Source: Frankiales bacterium (lineage in GTDB: Bacteria > Actinomycetota > Actinomycetes > Mycobacteriales > SCTD01). From it: a stretch of DNA of 8,880 nucleotides. The position numbers and the translations under genes were made by a program. Shown here one piece after another: positions 1 to 6,045 of this stretch (position 1 is its first letter; the number at the start of each line of letters is the position of its first letter). The notes beneath the pieces were generated by a model that worked only from the letters and a program-made list of their open reading frames with translations, searched no databases and had not been told where the DNA came from. The stretch lies in NCBI GenBank assembly GCA_025464915.1, contig JAODNF010000114.1, positions 1-8,880 on the forward strand, in the 5' to 3' direction.

Positions 1-891
1 GACTCCTGGCACGCCAAGTCCGTCCGCGTCCTCGTCGGCGAGGCGCAGTGGACGGGCGCCTGCAAGAACCTGGCCAACTACGCGTCGAGCTACCAGAGGC
101 GCATCGACACCGAGGTCCGCTGGATCACCTCGCGCAAGATGGTCGCACTGATCGACCTGCACACCAGCACTGCTGGCTGCCACGCGATCGACCGGCACGC
201 GATGCCGGACGCGCCGGTGGCCCAGCAGTTCTGGACATCGGTCGCGAAGCACTACGCGTCGAACCCGTACGTCGCCTTCGAGCTCTACAACGAGCCGCAC
301 TGGGTGTCGGAGGACATCTGGCGCAATGGGTCGCCGAACGCGAGGTTCCAGGACTGCGACCCCAACCAGTCGGTGAGCCAGGCGCTCGTGTGCAGGGCGA
401 CGCAGCCGATGTACAAGGCGGCCGGCATGCAGGAGCTCCTCGACCTGGTGACCAGGACCGCGCCCGGCCACCTGGTGGTGGTCGACGCCTACGACTGGGG
501 AACGGCGCCCCCGGTGCGGCTGCTGGCCGGTCACCCGGTCTACGGGATGCACCCGTACTCCTGCCCCGGCCCGGGTGCCTGCCAGACCCCCGGGTACGCC
601 CACGCGAACCTGGACCTGCTCAAGCGCTGGGTGCCGGTGTCAAAGCGCGCGCCGGTCTGGGTGACGGAGTTCGGGTGGCCGTCGAAGACGGCGTTCTCGG
701 AGGTCGACGGCTCCGGCTACTACCGCGAGACCATCACCTTCCTGGAGCAGCAGCAGCCCGCGTGGGGCTGGCTGGCGTTCGCCTTCGACGGCTCGACCAA
801 CGGTGCGTTCACGCTCACGACGAGCACGCAGACCTACCAGCCGAACGCGACCGGCCTGCCCGTGTACAACCGGTTGCGCCAGTTCTCCTGA
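1..891 (+). CDS. GH5-family glycoside hydrolase (cellulase-like), 3' part
   Basis: This is the C-terminal 296 residues of a protein whose start lies before the window; the frame is open from base 1 to the TGA at 889-891. The fold is read as a glycoside hydrolase family 5 TIM barrel. FELYNEPH carries the predicted acid/base Glu (codon 292-294), HPY (about visible residues 184-186) is a typical substrate-site motif, and VWVTEFGWPS carries the predicted nucleophile Glu (codon 667-669). The earlier DLHTSTAGCH stretch fits the usual DLH strand. Several cysteines and many Trp/Tyr residues suit an exported beta-glycan hydrolase, but the signal peptide is out of view. No binding module follows the catalytic domain. 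The substrate (cellulose, mannan or other beta-glucan) is not determined. The first internal ATG (139) is not the start, because conserved-looking barrel sequence precedes it. Confidence 0.85.
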   Translation, partial: DSWHAKSVRVLVGEAQWTGACKNLANYASSYQRRIDTEVRWITSRKMVALIDLHTSTAGCHAIDRHAMPDAPVAQQFWTSVAKHYASNPYVAFELYNEPHWVSEDIWRNGSPNARFQDCDPNQSVSQALVCRATQPMYKAAGMQELLDLVTRTAPGHLVVVDAYDWGTAPPVRLLAGHPVYGMHPYSCPGPGACQTPGYAHANLDLLKRWVPVSKRAPVWVTEFGWPSKTAFSEVDGSGYYRETITFLEQQQPAWGWLAFAFDGSTNGAFTLTTSTQTYQPNATGLPVYNRLRQFS

Positions 892-900
892 GTGCGCAAC

Positions 901-906
901 TAGTCT
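901..906 (+). promoter_or_regulatory. Candidate -10 box of a leaderless promoter for the RNase D unit
   Basis: TAGTCT fits the actinobacterial TANNNT -10 pattern and lies exactly 6 nt before the GTG at 913. Transcription would therefore start at or next to the start codon. No Shine-Dalgarno sequence is visible before the GTG, which agrees with a leaderless mRNA. No convincing -35 box is present at 16-19 nt. The assignment is inferred from spacing and composition. Confidence 0.5.
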
Positions 907-912
907 GACCGC

Positions 913-2148
913 GTGACGGACGCGGAGGCACCCGAGGAGATCGAGGTCATCCCTCTCCTCGTACCCCGCGAGGGCGTCCCCCCGGTCGTTGAGACCGCGG
1001 CGGCGCTGGCGGAGGTCGTCGCCCGCTTCGCCGGCGGCACGGGACCGGTCGCCGTCGACGCCGAGCGGGCGTCGGGCTACCGCTACTCCCAGCGCGCCTA
1101 CCTGGTGCAACTGCGGCGTGAGGGCTCCGGCTCCGCGCTCATCGACCCGATCGCGTGCCCCGACCTGTCGCTGCTCGGCAAGGTGCTGCAGGACGCGCCG
1201 TGGGTCCTGCACGCGGCTTCACAGGACATCCCGTGCCTGGCCGAGATCGGCATGACGCCGCCCGAGGTGTTCGACACCGAGCTCGCCGGCCGCCTCGCGG
1301 GCTTCGAGCGGGTCGGGCTCGGCGCGATGGTCGAGAACGTCCTGGGCTACCGCCTCGAGAAGGGCCACTCCGCCGCCGACTGGTCCACCCGTCCGCTCCC
1401 CCGCGACTGGCTCGTCTACGCGGCGCTCGACGTCGAGGTGCTCCTCGAGCTGCGCGACGCGCTCGAGGACGAGCTGCGCGCGCAGGGCAAGCTCGCGTGG
1501 GCGCGCGAGGAGTTCGAGGCGGTCCGCACCGCACCCGGGCCCGCTCCCCGGACCGATCCTTGGCGCCGCACGTCCGGGATCCACCGGCTCCGGACCCGTC
1601 GCCAGCTCGCCGGGGTCCGTGCGATGTGGGAGGTCCGCGACGCGATGGCACGCCGCCGGGACACCGCGCCCGGCCGCATCCTGCCCGACGCCGCGATCGT
1701 CAGCGCAGTCGTTGCGGCACCGGCCACCCCGGCCGACCTGATGGCGCTGCCGGTCTTCGGCGGCCGCTCGACGCGCCGGCACGTCGACACCTGGTTCGGT
1801 GCGCTGGCCAAGGCCGCGGCCCTTCCGGACGAGGCGCTCCCGCAGCCGGTACCGGCGGGTGACGGGCCGCCGCCGCCGAACCGCTGGGCCGAGCGCGACC
1901 CGGTCGCCGCCAAGCGGCTCGCACGGGCACGCGGTGCGGTCACCGAGCTGTCCGAGAGCCACACGATCCCGGCGGAGAACCTCATCCCGCCGGAGGCCGT
2001 GCGCCGGCTGGCGTGGACGCCGCCCGCGGACCTCTCCGTCGAGTCCGTGTCGGCTGCCCTCACCACGTGGGGCGCCCGCTCCTGGCAGGTGGGTCTGGTC
2101 GCCCCGGCCCTGGCCGAAGCGCTGCCCGAGCCCCTCGTGGCCGAGTGA
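913..2148 (+). CDS. rnd: Ribonuclease D (DEDDy 3'-5' exonuclease with HRDC domain)
   Basis: The 411-residue protein has the RNase D layout. The exonuclease domain covers about residues 25-195, with Exo I VDAE (D49, E51), Exo II around HAASQD (H100 to D105) and Exo III YAALD (Y169, D173), the DEDDy metal-binding set. An HRDC nucleic-acid-binding domain follows at about 224-300, then a second helical C-terminal region to 411. The family trims 3' ends of tRNA precursors and other stable RNAs in the cytoplasm. The GTG at 913 is chosen because a -10-like hexamer sits 6 nt upstream and the N-terminus fits actinobacterial RNase D proteins. The stop overlaps the GTG of the next gene by 4 nt, so this is the first gene of a three-gene unit. 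In many actinobacteria the neighbour of this gene is dxs; that is not so here. Confidence 0.93.
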   Translation: MTDAEAPEEIEVIPLLVPREGVPPVVETAAALAEVVARFAGGTGPVAVDAERASGYRYSQRAYLVQLRREGSGSALIDPIACPDLSLLGKVLQDAPWVLHAASQDIPCLAEIGMTPPEVFDTELAGRLAGFERVGLGAMVENVLGYRLEKGHSAADWSTRPLPRDWLVYAALDVEVLLELRDALEDELRAQGKLAWAREEFEAVRTAPGPAPRTDPWRRTSGIHRLRTRRQLAGVRAMWEVRDAMARRRDTAPGRILPDAAIVSAVVAAPATPADLMALPVFGGRSTRRHVDTWFGALAKAAALPDEALPQPVPAGDGPPPPNRWAERDPVAAKRLARARGAVTELSESHTIPAENLIPPEAVRRLAWTPPADLSVESVSAALTTWGARSWQVGLVAPALAEALPEPLVAE

Positions 2149-2573
2149 TCACGCTCGCGCCCATGACGCTCGACCTGGCCCGCAAGGTCCTCGCCTTCGA
2201 GCCGTTCGACGAGCCGCACGCCGGCGACTGGCCGCACGAGGACACCTTCGACGCCCTCCGGATGTTCGAGGGCGGTCCCGGGACCTTCGCGATCCTGCAG
2301 GACGGGGTCATCGTCGGGGACTGCGGCTGGTTCGGGCCGCCCGACGAGGACGGCGAGGTCGAGGTCGGGTACGGACTGGCTGCCTCGGCCCGCGGTCGCG
2401 GACTGGGTACGGAGGCAGTGCGGCTGCTCGTCGACTGGGTGAAGACCGAGGGCGGCGCGCGGACGGTGCGCGCGGAGGTGCTGCCCGGGAACGAGCCGTC
2501 GCTTCGACTGCTGGCGCGACTGGGCTTCGAGGACATCGGCGAGCGCGCCGGGCACCGCATACTCGTGCTGTGA
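2145..2573 (+). CDS. GNAT-family N-acetyltransferase
   Basis: This 142-residue cytoplasmic protein is a single GNAT domain that would transfer acetyl from acetyl-CoA to an amine. The acetyl-CoA pyrophosphate loop is visible as RGRGLGTEA (residues 83-91, the Q/RxxGxG/A motif), preceded by the beta-4 strand EVEVGYGLA (71-79). It is followed by the NEPSLRLLARLGFEDIGER motif B region (116-134), which is typical of RimJ/RimL-like members. The GTG at 2145 is chosen because it overlaps the RNase D stop as GTGA, implying coupled translation; ATG at 2163 is an alternative that would remove 6 residues. The reading frame is open further upstream, but only in the shadow of RNase D. The acceptor substrate cannot be predicted. 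Confidence 0.88.
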   Translation: MITLAPMTLDLARKVLAFEPFDEPHAGDWPHEDTFDALRMFEGGPGTFAILQDGVIVGDCGWFGPPDEDGEVEVGYGLAASARGRGLGTEAVRLLVDWVKTEGGARTVRAEVLPGNEPSLRLLARLGFEDIGERAGHRILVL

Positions 2574-3358
2574 CCACCGAGGCCTTCGCCGCGCTTGCCG
2601 TCGTGGAGTCGCTGGTCGCGACCTCTGAGGACCGGCTCGTGGTGCTGGCCCGCGAGTCGGTCGCGGCCGTGCTGGTGGGCGCCCCTCCGGTCGAGCCGTC
2701 GGTCGCGTCGGGCTTCGCCCAGCAGATGACGCTGGACGTCGCGTCAGTCTCCGACGCCGACCGGGCTGCAGCGCTGGACGCACTGGGGCGGGACGCGTTC
2801 GGGTTCGTGCAGGCGGTCTACGTCGCCGACATGGGGACGCGGGTCCGGCGGGCCCTGGCCCAGCTGCTCGGCGTGACGCTGCCGCACCCATCCGCCGTCG
2901 ACGGGGCGCTGTGGCCGGCGATCGAGGACTTCATGCGGTGCGTCGCGCGGCTGTCCGCCCTCGATCCCGTGACGACGGAGCTGGTGCGGCTCCGCGGTGC
3001 GCGGGCGCACGACTGCCGGCTGTGCCAGTCGCTGCGTGATACCCGTGCCCTCGAGGCCGGGGCGTCGGAAGCGCTGCTGGCCGGCAGGGGTCTGACCTCT
3101 CGGCAGCAGGCGGCTGTCGAGCTGGTGGACGCGATGATCTGGACGCCAACCGCCTTCCCGTCGTCGGTGGTCTCCGCCGTACGAGCGGAGCTCTCGGACG
3201 AGGAGGTCGTAGAGGTCGTCCTCGACGTGATGCGCAACGCCGGCAACAAGGTCGCCGTCGCGCTCGGCGCCGATGCGGCGCGGGTGACCGAGGGGGTCGA
3301 GCTCTACACGGTGAACGCCGAGGGCGACCCGGTCTACAGCGGGGCTACCCGCCGCTGA
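2570..3358 (+). CDS. AhpD / carboxymuconolactone decarboxylase-like protein
   Basis: This 262-residue all-helical protein has a CMD/AhpD-like core at about residues 115-235. Its centre is LVRLRGARAHDCRLCQSLR, giving a CxxC pair (C149, C152), the redox pair of AhpD-type alkylhydroperoxidases. E137 lies 12 residues before the first Cys, as the catalytic Glu does in AhpD. The His expected 4 residues after the second Cys is Arg (R156). The NAGNKVAVALG segment near 223-233 matches the usual closing helix. The N-terminal 110 residues are helical and unassigned. The start GTG at 2570 overlaps the GNAT stop as GTGA; frame-compatible sequence upstream belongs to shadows of the two previous genes. A thiol peroxidase or disulfide-reductase role is possible but not proven. 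Confidence 0.82.
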   Translation: MTTEAFAALAVVESLVATSEDRLVVLARESVAAVLVGAPPVEPSVASGFAQQMTLDVASVSDADRAAALDALGRDAFGFVQAVYVADMGTRVRRALAQLLGVTLPHPSAVDGALWPAIEDFMRCVARLSALDPVTTELVRLRGARAHDCRLCQSLRDTRALEAGASEALLAGRGLTSRQQAAVELVDAMIWTPTAFPSSVVSAVRAELSDEEVVEVVLDVMRNAGNKVAVALGADAARVTEGVELYTVNAEGDPVYSGATRR

Positions 3359-3377
3359 TCCGCGGTTCAGCCCGTCA

Positions 3378-3387
3378 TCTGCGCAGA
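3378..3387. repeat. 10-bp perfect palindrome in the spacer before the EamA gene
   Basis: TCTGCGCAGA is a perfect palindrome, extendable to 16 bp with one mismatched pair (3375-3390). It lies 20 nt after the CMD-like stop and 85 nt before the EamA start. It could be an operator half or the stem of a weak hairpin. No regulator gene lies nearby. Confidence 0.35.
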
Positions 3388-3409
3388 CGAGACCGGACGC
3401 CCCTGTCGG

Positions 3410-3422
3410 CGAGCGCGGCTCG
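3410..3422 (+). terminator. Small GC-rich hairpin, possible weak terminator
   Basis: CGAGC-GCG-GCTCG forms a 5-bp stem with a 3-nt loop, about 52 nt downstream of the CMD-like gene. No T-run follows, so it would be at best a Rho-assisted or inefficient terminator. The stem is short for this GC content and may be chance. Confidence 0.2.
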
Positions 3423-3458
3423 AAGGTCGTGGTGCGACAACTTGAGGCCGTCATCGGA

Positions 3459-3464
3459 TAGACA
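3459..3464 (+). promoter_or_regulatory. Possible -10 element for the EamA-kinase pair
   Basis: TAGACA (followed by T) lies 7 nt before the GTG at 3472. This resembles the leaderless arrangement before the RNase D gene but deviates from TANNNT at the last base. No clear -35 box or ribosome binding site is seen. The call is weak and rests on position. Confidence 0.25.
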
Positions 3465-3471
3465 TGCGGGC

Positions 3472-4305
3472 GTGCCGACGCAGCTGCTGTTGCCGTTCGT
3501 GCTCGTGTCGTTCTCGGCCAACTCGCTCATCACCCGGTACGTCGTCCGTGGTCACCTCCTCGACGCGGGGCTGGTGACGGCGGTCCGGTTCCTGGCCGGC
3601 GCGCTGGCCCTGGCTGTGCTGGCGGCGAGCAAGGGTGAGCGCCCGCGAGCTGGGCGCACCCACCTGCTCCCCGCCCTGTGGCTGGGGCTGTACGCGGTCT
3701 GCATCTCCTACGGCTACGAGCACATCGGTGCCGCCGCGGGGACGTTCGTGTTCTACGCGACGGTGCTCATCACCCTCGCGGTGTACGACCTGGCGCACCG
3801 CACGGAGGTACCGGCTCGTCGTCTCGCAGGTGCCGGCGTGGCGCTCGCTGGGCTGGGAGTGCTCGCGTCGTCGAACGTCGGGAGCGTGACGCCGCTCGGA
3901 GTCGGGTTGCTGGCCGCGACGGGTGCGGCCTGGGGTCTCTACACGGCGGCGGGGCGGTCGATGGGTGATCCGCGGATCGCGTCGACCGGCAACTTCCTCG
4001 TGCTGGCAGCGGTTCTCGTCATCCCGACCGTCTTCCTTGCCACCTCCGACGTCACCGTCACGGGCGAGGGCCTGGCGTGGTCGGCAGTGATGGGCGCCGG
4101 CACGACCGCGTTCGCGTACGTCGCCTGGTACGCGTGCCAGCGAGCGCTCTCGGCGACGTCTGCCGGGACCGTCCAGCTGGTCATCCCGGTCCTCACCGCT
4201 GTCGGCGCGGTGCTCTTGCTCGACGAGCGGTTCACGACGCAGCTCACCATCGCCGCCGTCCTCGTCGGTGCGGGCATGGTGCTCGCCCGGCCGCGCAAGG
4301 CATGA
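3472..4305 (+). CDS. EamA/DMT-superfamily transporter (ten-helix)
   Basis: This 277-residue integral membrane protein has ten predicted hydrophobic segments, roughly at residues 5-24, 31-51, 64-81, 86-105, 116-133, 140-160, 172-190, 200-220, 231-250 and 256-273. They form two EamA repeats of five helices each. The LLDER turn (249-253) before the last helix corresponds to the conserved Glu of this family, and the C-terminus is a short basic tail (RPRKA). Members export or import metabolites such as amino acids or nucleotide precursors; the substrate here is unknown. GTG 3472 is preferred because it begins just before helix 1. An in-frame TTG at 3442 would add only a polar decapeptide, and the ATG at 3464 is out of frame. 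A TAGACA box at 3459 may be a -10. The gene overlaps the kinase by 4 nt. Confidence 0.87.
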   Translation: MPTQLLLPFVLVSFSANSLITRYVVRGHLLDAGLVTAVRFLAGALALAVLAASKGERPRAGRTHLLPALWLGLYAVCISYGYEHIGAAAGTFVFYATVLITLAVYDLAHRTEVPARRLAGAGVALAGLGVLASSNVGSVTPLGVGLLAATGAAWGLYTAAGRSMGDPRIASTGNFLVLAAVLVIPTVFLATSDVTVTGEGLAWSAVMGAGTTAFAYVAWYACQRALSATSAGTVQLVIPVLTAVGAVLLLDERFTTQLTIAAVLVGAGMVLARPRKA

Positions 4306-4814
4306 CGCGGTACTGGGTCAGCGGCAACAGCGGCTCCGGCAAGACGACGCTGTCGGCGGAGCTGGCACGACGCTTGGGCATCCCCCACATCGAGCTGGAC
4401 GGCCTGTTCCACCAGCCAGGGTGGGGCCAGCAGGACACGGCCGTGTTCGTGGCAGAGGTGCTCGCGGCGACCGCCGGCGAGGCGTGGGTCCTCGACGGGA
4501 ACTACCGAGGACGGCTCACGGGTCAGGTCGAGGCGGACGTCTACGTGTGGCTCGACTACCCGCGGTGGATCACGTTCCCGCGGGTGCTGCGACGGACGCT
4601 GCGCCGCGTGCTCCTGCGCGAGGAGCTGTGGAACGGCAACCGCGAGGTCTGGCGCAACGTCCTGAGCCGGGACCCTGAGACCAGCATCCTGCGCTGGTCG
4701 TGGACGCAGGACCAGCCGTACCGGCAGCTCTTCGAGGGCCTGGTGGACGAGCGCTGGGTGCGGCTGCGCACGCCCCGTGAGACGCGGCTGTGGCTGGACG
4801 CGGTCACACGCTGA
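4302..4814 (+). CDS. Small P-loop kinase, adenylate-kinase/FlaR-like
   Basis: This 170-residue cytoplasmic P-loop NTPase has a Walker A motif GNSGSGKT at residues 8-15. Next comes HIELDGLFHQPGW (29-41), with the ELD acidic residue and aromatic loop typical of adenylate-kinase-like proteins annotated as FlaR or topology modulation proteins. WVLDGNYRG (62-70) is their characteristic DGNY motif. An Arg-rich lid-like helix (94-106) and ELWNGNRE (108-115) complete the family pattern. It is shorter than true adenylate kinase (about 210) and lacks that enzyme's zinc or large lid domain, so a nucleotide or small-molecule kinase of unknown substrate is the safest call. ATG 4302 overlaps the EamA stop as ATGA, implying coupled translation. 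Its 3' end overlaps the convergent P450 gene by 11 nt. Confidence 0.82.
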   Translation: MTRYWVSGNSGSGKTTLSAELARRLGIPHIELDGLFHQPGWGQQDTAVFVAEVLAATAGEAWVLDGNYRGRLTGQVEADVYVWLDYPRWITFPRVLRRTLRRVLLREELWNGNREVWRNVLSRDPETSILRWSWTQDQPYRQLFEGLVDERWVRLRTPRETRLWLDAVTR

Positions 4815-4817
4815 CCG
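4801..4817. terminator. Bidirectional hairpin containing both convergent stop codons
   Basis: CGGTCA (4801-4806) and TGACCG (4812-4817) form a perfect 6-bp stem with a 5-nt loop. The left arm contains the P450 stop read on the minus strand and the right arm contains the kinase stop on the plus strand. No T-tracts flank it, so termination in either direction is inferred from position and symmetry only. Confidence 0.4.
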
Positions 4818-5940
4818 GGAGCTCCTCGATGCCGCTGATGAAGGCGTTGGGCCTGCGGGGCAAGGGATCTGACGTGGTCAGGGCCATCTCGGGGAAGCGC
4901 GGGAGCAGCTGCTCGAGCAGGACCCGCGTCTCGAGCCGGGCGAGGTAGGCGCCCATGCAGAAGTGCGGCCCGGCACCGAACGCGAGGTGGTCGTTGGGGT
5001 TGCGCGCAGGGTCGAAGACGTCGGGGCTGGTGAAGACGTCCGGGTCACGGTTGGCCGACTCGTAGAGCAGCAGGGCCTGGTCGCCCGCGGGGATCGTCAC
5101 ACCGGCGATCTGGGTGTCGGCCGTGAGGGTGCGGCACATGTTCTTGATGGGCGAGACCCACCGCAGCATCTCCTCGACCGCCGTCGGGACGGCCGTCGGA
5201 TCGGCCGCGAGCGAGTCCCAGTGCCGGCGGTCGCGGAGCAGCTGCTCGACTCCCCCGGCGATGACGTGCCGGGTCGTCTCGTCACCCCCGATGAGGACGA
5301 GCAGCGTCTCGCTGATGATCTGGTCGTCGGTCAGCTTGGCCCCGGCGACCTCGGCGTGGACGAGCGTGCTGATGAGGTCGTCGGCCGGGAAGTCCCGGCG
5401 AGCGTTGATGAGGCTGGTGGCGTAGTCGCGGAAGCCGGTGATGGCGTCGAACGTCCGCTGCAGCGTTTCGGGACTCCGGTCGCCCTGTCCGGCGAGCATG
5501 TCCTCGCTCCAGTCGAGGAGCTGCTTGCGGTCGTCCGGGGGGATGCCGAGCAGGTCGCCGATCACGTAGAGGGGGATCAGCGCCGCGACCTCGCTGACGA
5601 AGTCCCCTCCCTCGAAGTCGTCCAGCAGGTCGGTCACGATCTGGGTGACCTGCGGCTCGAGCGCCGCGATCCTCCTCGGCGTGAAGCCCTTGCTGACCAG
5701 GGACCTGCGCAGCAGGTGGTCCGGCTCGTCCATGTCGATCATGTGGCCCAGGGGGCCGGTCAGCGGCCGTGATCCCCCGGCGCTGCTGAAGAGGTCGGCG
5801 CGGCGGCTCGCGAAGGAGACCGCCTCGTAGGACGCGAGGCCCCAGAGGCCCGACTCGTCCTTGAAGACGGGGGACTCGCGGCGCCAGCGGTCGTAGGCCG
5901 CGTGCGGGTCGTCCGCGTAGAAGGCACCGTCCAGGAGCAT
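4804..5940 (-). CDS. Cytochrome P450, CYP142-like (steroid side-chain oxidase family)
   Basis: This 378-residue soluble P450 shows the I-helix oxygen-activation motif GGDETTRH (218-225), the K-helix ExxR (E257-R260), and the heme loop FGAGPHFCMG (321-330) with C328 as thiolate ligand. Several stretches closely match what I recall of mycobacterial CYP142: MIDMDEPDHLLRR (67-79), ETLLVLIGGDETTRH, EEMLRWVSPIKNMCR, LLYESANRD and NPNDHLAFG. CYP142 oxidises the terminal side-chain carbon (C26/C27) of cholesterol or cholestenone using ferredoxin and a reductase. No ferredoxin, reductase or other sterol gene lies in the window, so the substrate is inferred. ATG 5940 is the only ATG, GTG or TTG start in the frame before the in-frame stop at 6010-6012. 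The N-terminus is about a dozen residues shorter than in CYP142 but keeps the FYA region. Confidence 0.9.
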   Translation of the reverse strand: MLLDGAFYADDPHAAYDRWRRESPVFKDESGLWGLASYEAVSFASRRADLFSSAGGSRPLTGPLGHMIDMDEPDHLLRRSLVSKGFTPRRIAALEPQVTQIVTDLLDDFEGGDFVSEVAALIPLYVIGDLLGIPPDDRKQLLDWSEDMLAGQGDRSPETLQRTFDAITGFRDYATSLINARRDFPADDLISTLVHAEVAGAKLTDDQIISETLLVLIGGDETTRHVIAGGVEQLLRDRRHWDSLAADPTAVPTAVEEMLRWVSPIKNMCRTLTADTQIAGVTIPAGDQALLLYESANRDPDVFTSPDVFDPARNPNDHLAFGAGPHFCMGAYLARLETRVLLEQLLPRFPEMALTTSDPLPRRPNAFISGIEELPVSV

Positions 5941-5946
5941 GCTCCG

Positions 5947-5952
5947 AACGTA
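5947..5952 (-). promoter_or_regulatory. Candidate -10 box of a leaderless P450 promoter
   Basis: On the minus strand TACGTT (TANNNT) lies 6 nt before the P450 ATG, the same spacing as before the RNase D gene. The start codon has no sensible alternative, and the only purine-rich stretch (GGAG) is 1 nt from the ATG, too close to serve as a ribosome binding site. A leaderless mRNA is therefore likely. No -35 consensus is visible. Confidence 0.5.
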
Positions 5953-5964
5953 TCGGTACTGCCC

Positions 5965-6010
5965 ACTGTGCGGGCTTCCCGCGTGGATGCGAGCGTGAGC
6001 TCCGCACAGT
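5965..6010. repeat. 9-bp perfect inverted repeat upstream of the P450 gene
   Basis: ACTGTGCGG (5965-5973) and CCGCACAGT (6002-6010) are perfect inverted copies separated by 28 nt. They lie 25-70 nt upstream of the P450 start, so they could be operator half-sites (centres 37 bp apart) or an RNA stem in a read-through transcript from the upstream operon. A 10-nt-spaced partial third copy lies at 6018-6024. Confidence 0.45.
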
Positions 6011-6024
6011 CACGCAGGTGCGGA
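6001..6024 (-). terminator. Hairpin downstream of the PLP-enzyme gene
   Basis: TCCGCAC (6001-6007) pairs with GTGCGGA (6018-6024) in a 7-bp stem with a 10-nt loop, starting 22 nt after the stop codon of the minus-strand PLP-enzyme gene. No U-tract follows. Its 6001-6007 arm overlaps the right arm of the larger repeat, so the two structures exclude one another. Confidence 0.3.
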
Positions 6025-6031
6025 CGCATCA

Positions 6032-6042
6032 CCCCGCCGGGG
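6032..6042 (-). terminator. CCCC-GCC-GGGG mini-hairpin just past the stop
   Basis: A 4-bp all-GC stem with a 3-nt loop lies 4 nt beyond the stop codon of the minus-strand PLP-enzyme gene. It may add to transcript 3'-end stability or pausing, but it is short enough to be chance in this GC-rich DNA. Confidence 0.18.
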
Positions 6043-6045
6043 CGG

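Noticed and set aside
48..908. Second plus-strand frame overlapping the GH5 gene
   Set aside because: The product is Arg/Pro/Gly/Ala-rich without motifs, while the other frame contains NEP and TEFG catalytic motifs.
1799..2569. Upstream extension of the CMD-like frame
   Set aside because: It is Arg/Pro-rich and overlaps RNase D and GNAT coding sequence. GTG 2570 with GTGA coupling is better supported.
1416..2891. Minus-strand open frame of 491 codons opposite RNase D, GNAT and the CMD-like gene
   Set aside because: The translation is Arg/Pro/Ala-rich with no domain pattern and runs across three well-supported plus-strand genes.
4077..4301. Upstream extension of the kinase frame
   Set aside because: It overlaps the EamA membrane helices out of frame, and the Walker A motif begins a few residues after ATG 4302, as expected for this family.
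4963..5772. Plus-strand open frame of 269 codons opposite the P450 gene
   Set aside because: The translation lacks motifs and is Val/Arg/Gly-rich. The P450 heme and I-helix motifs lie on the other strand.
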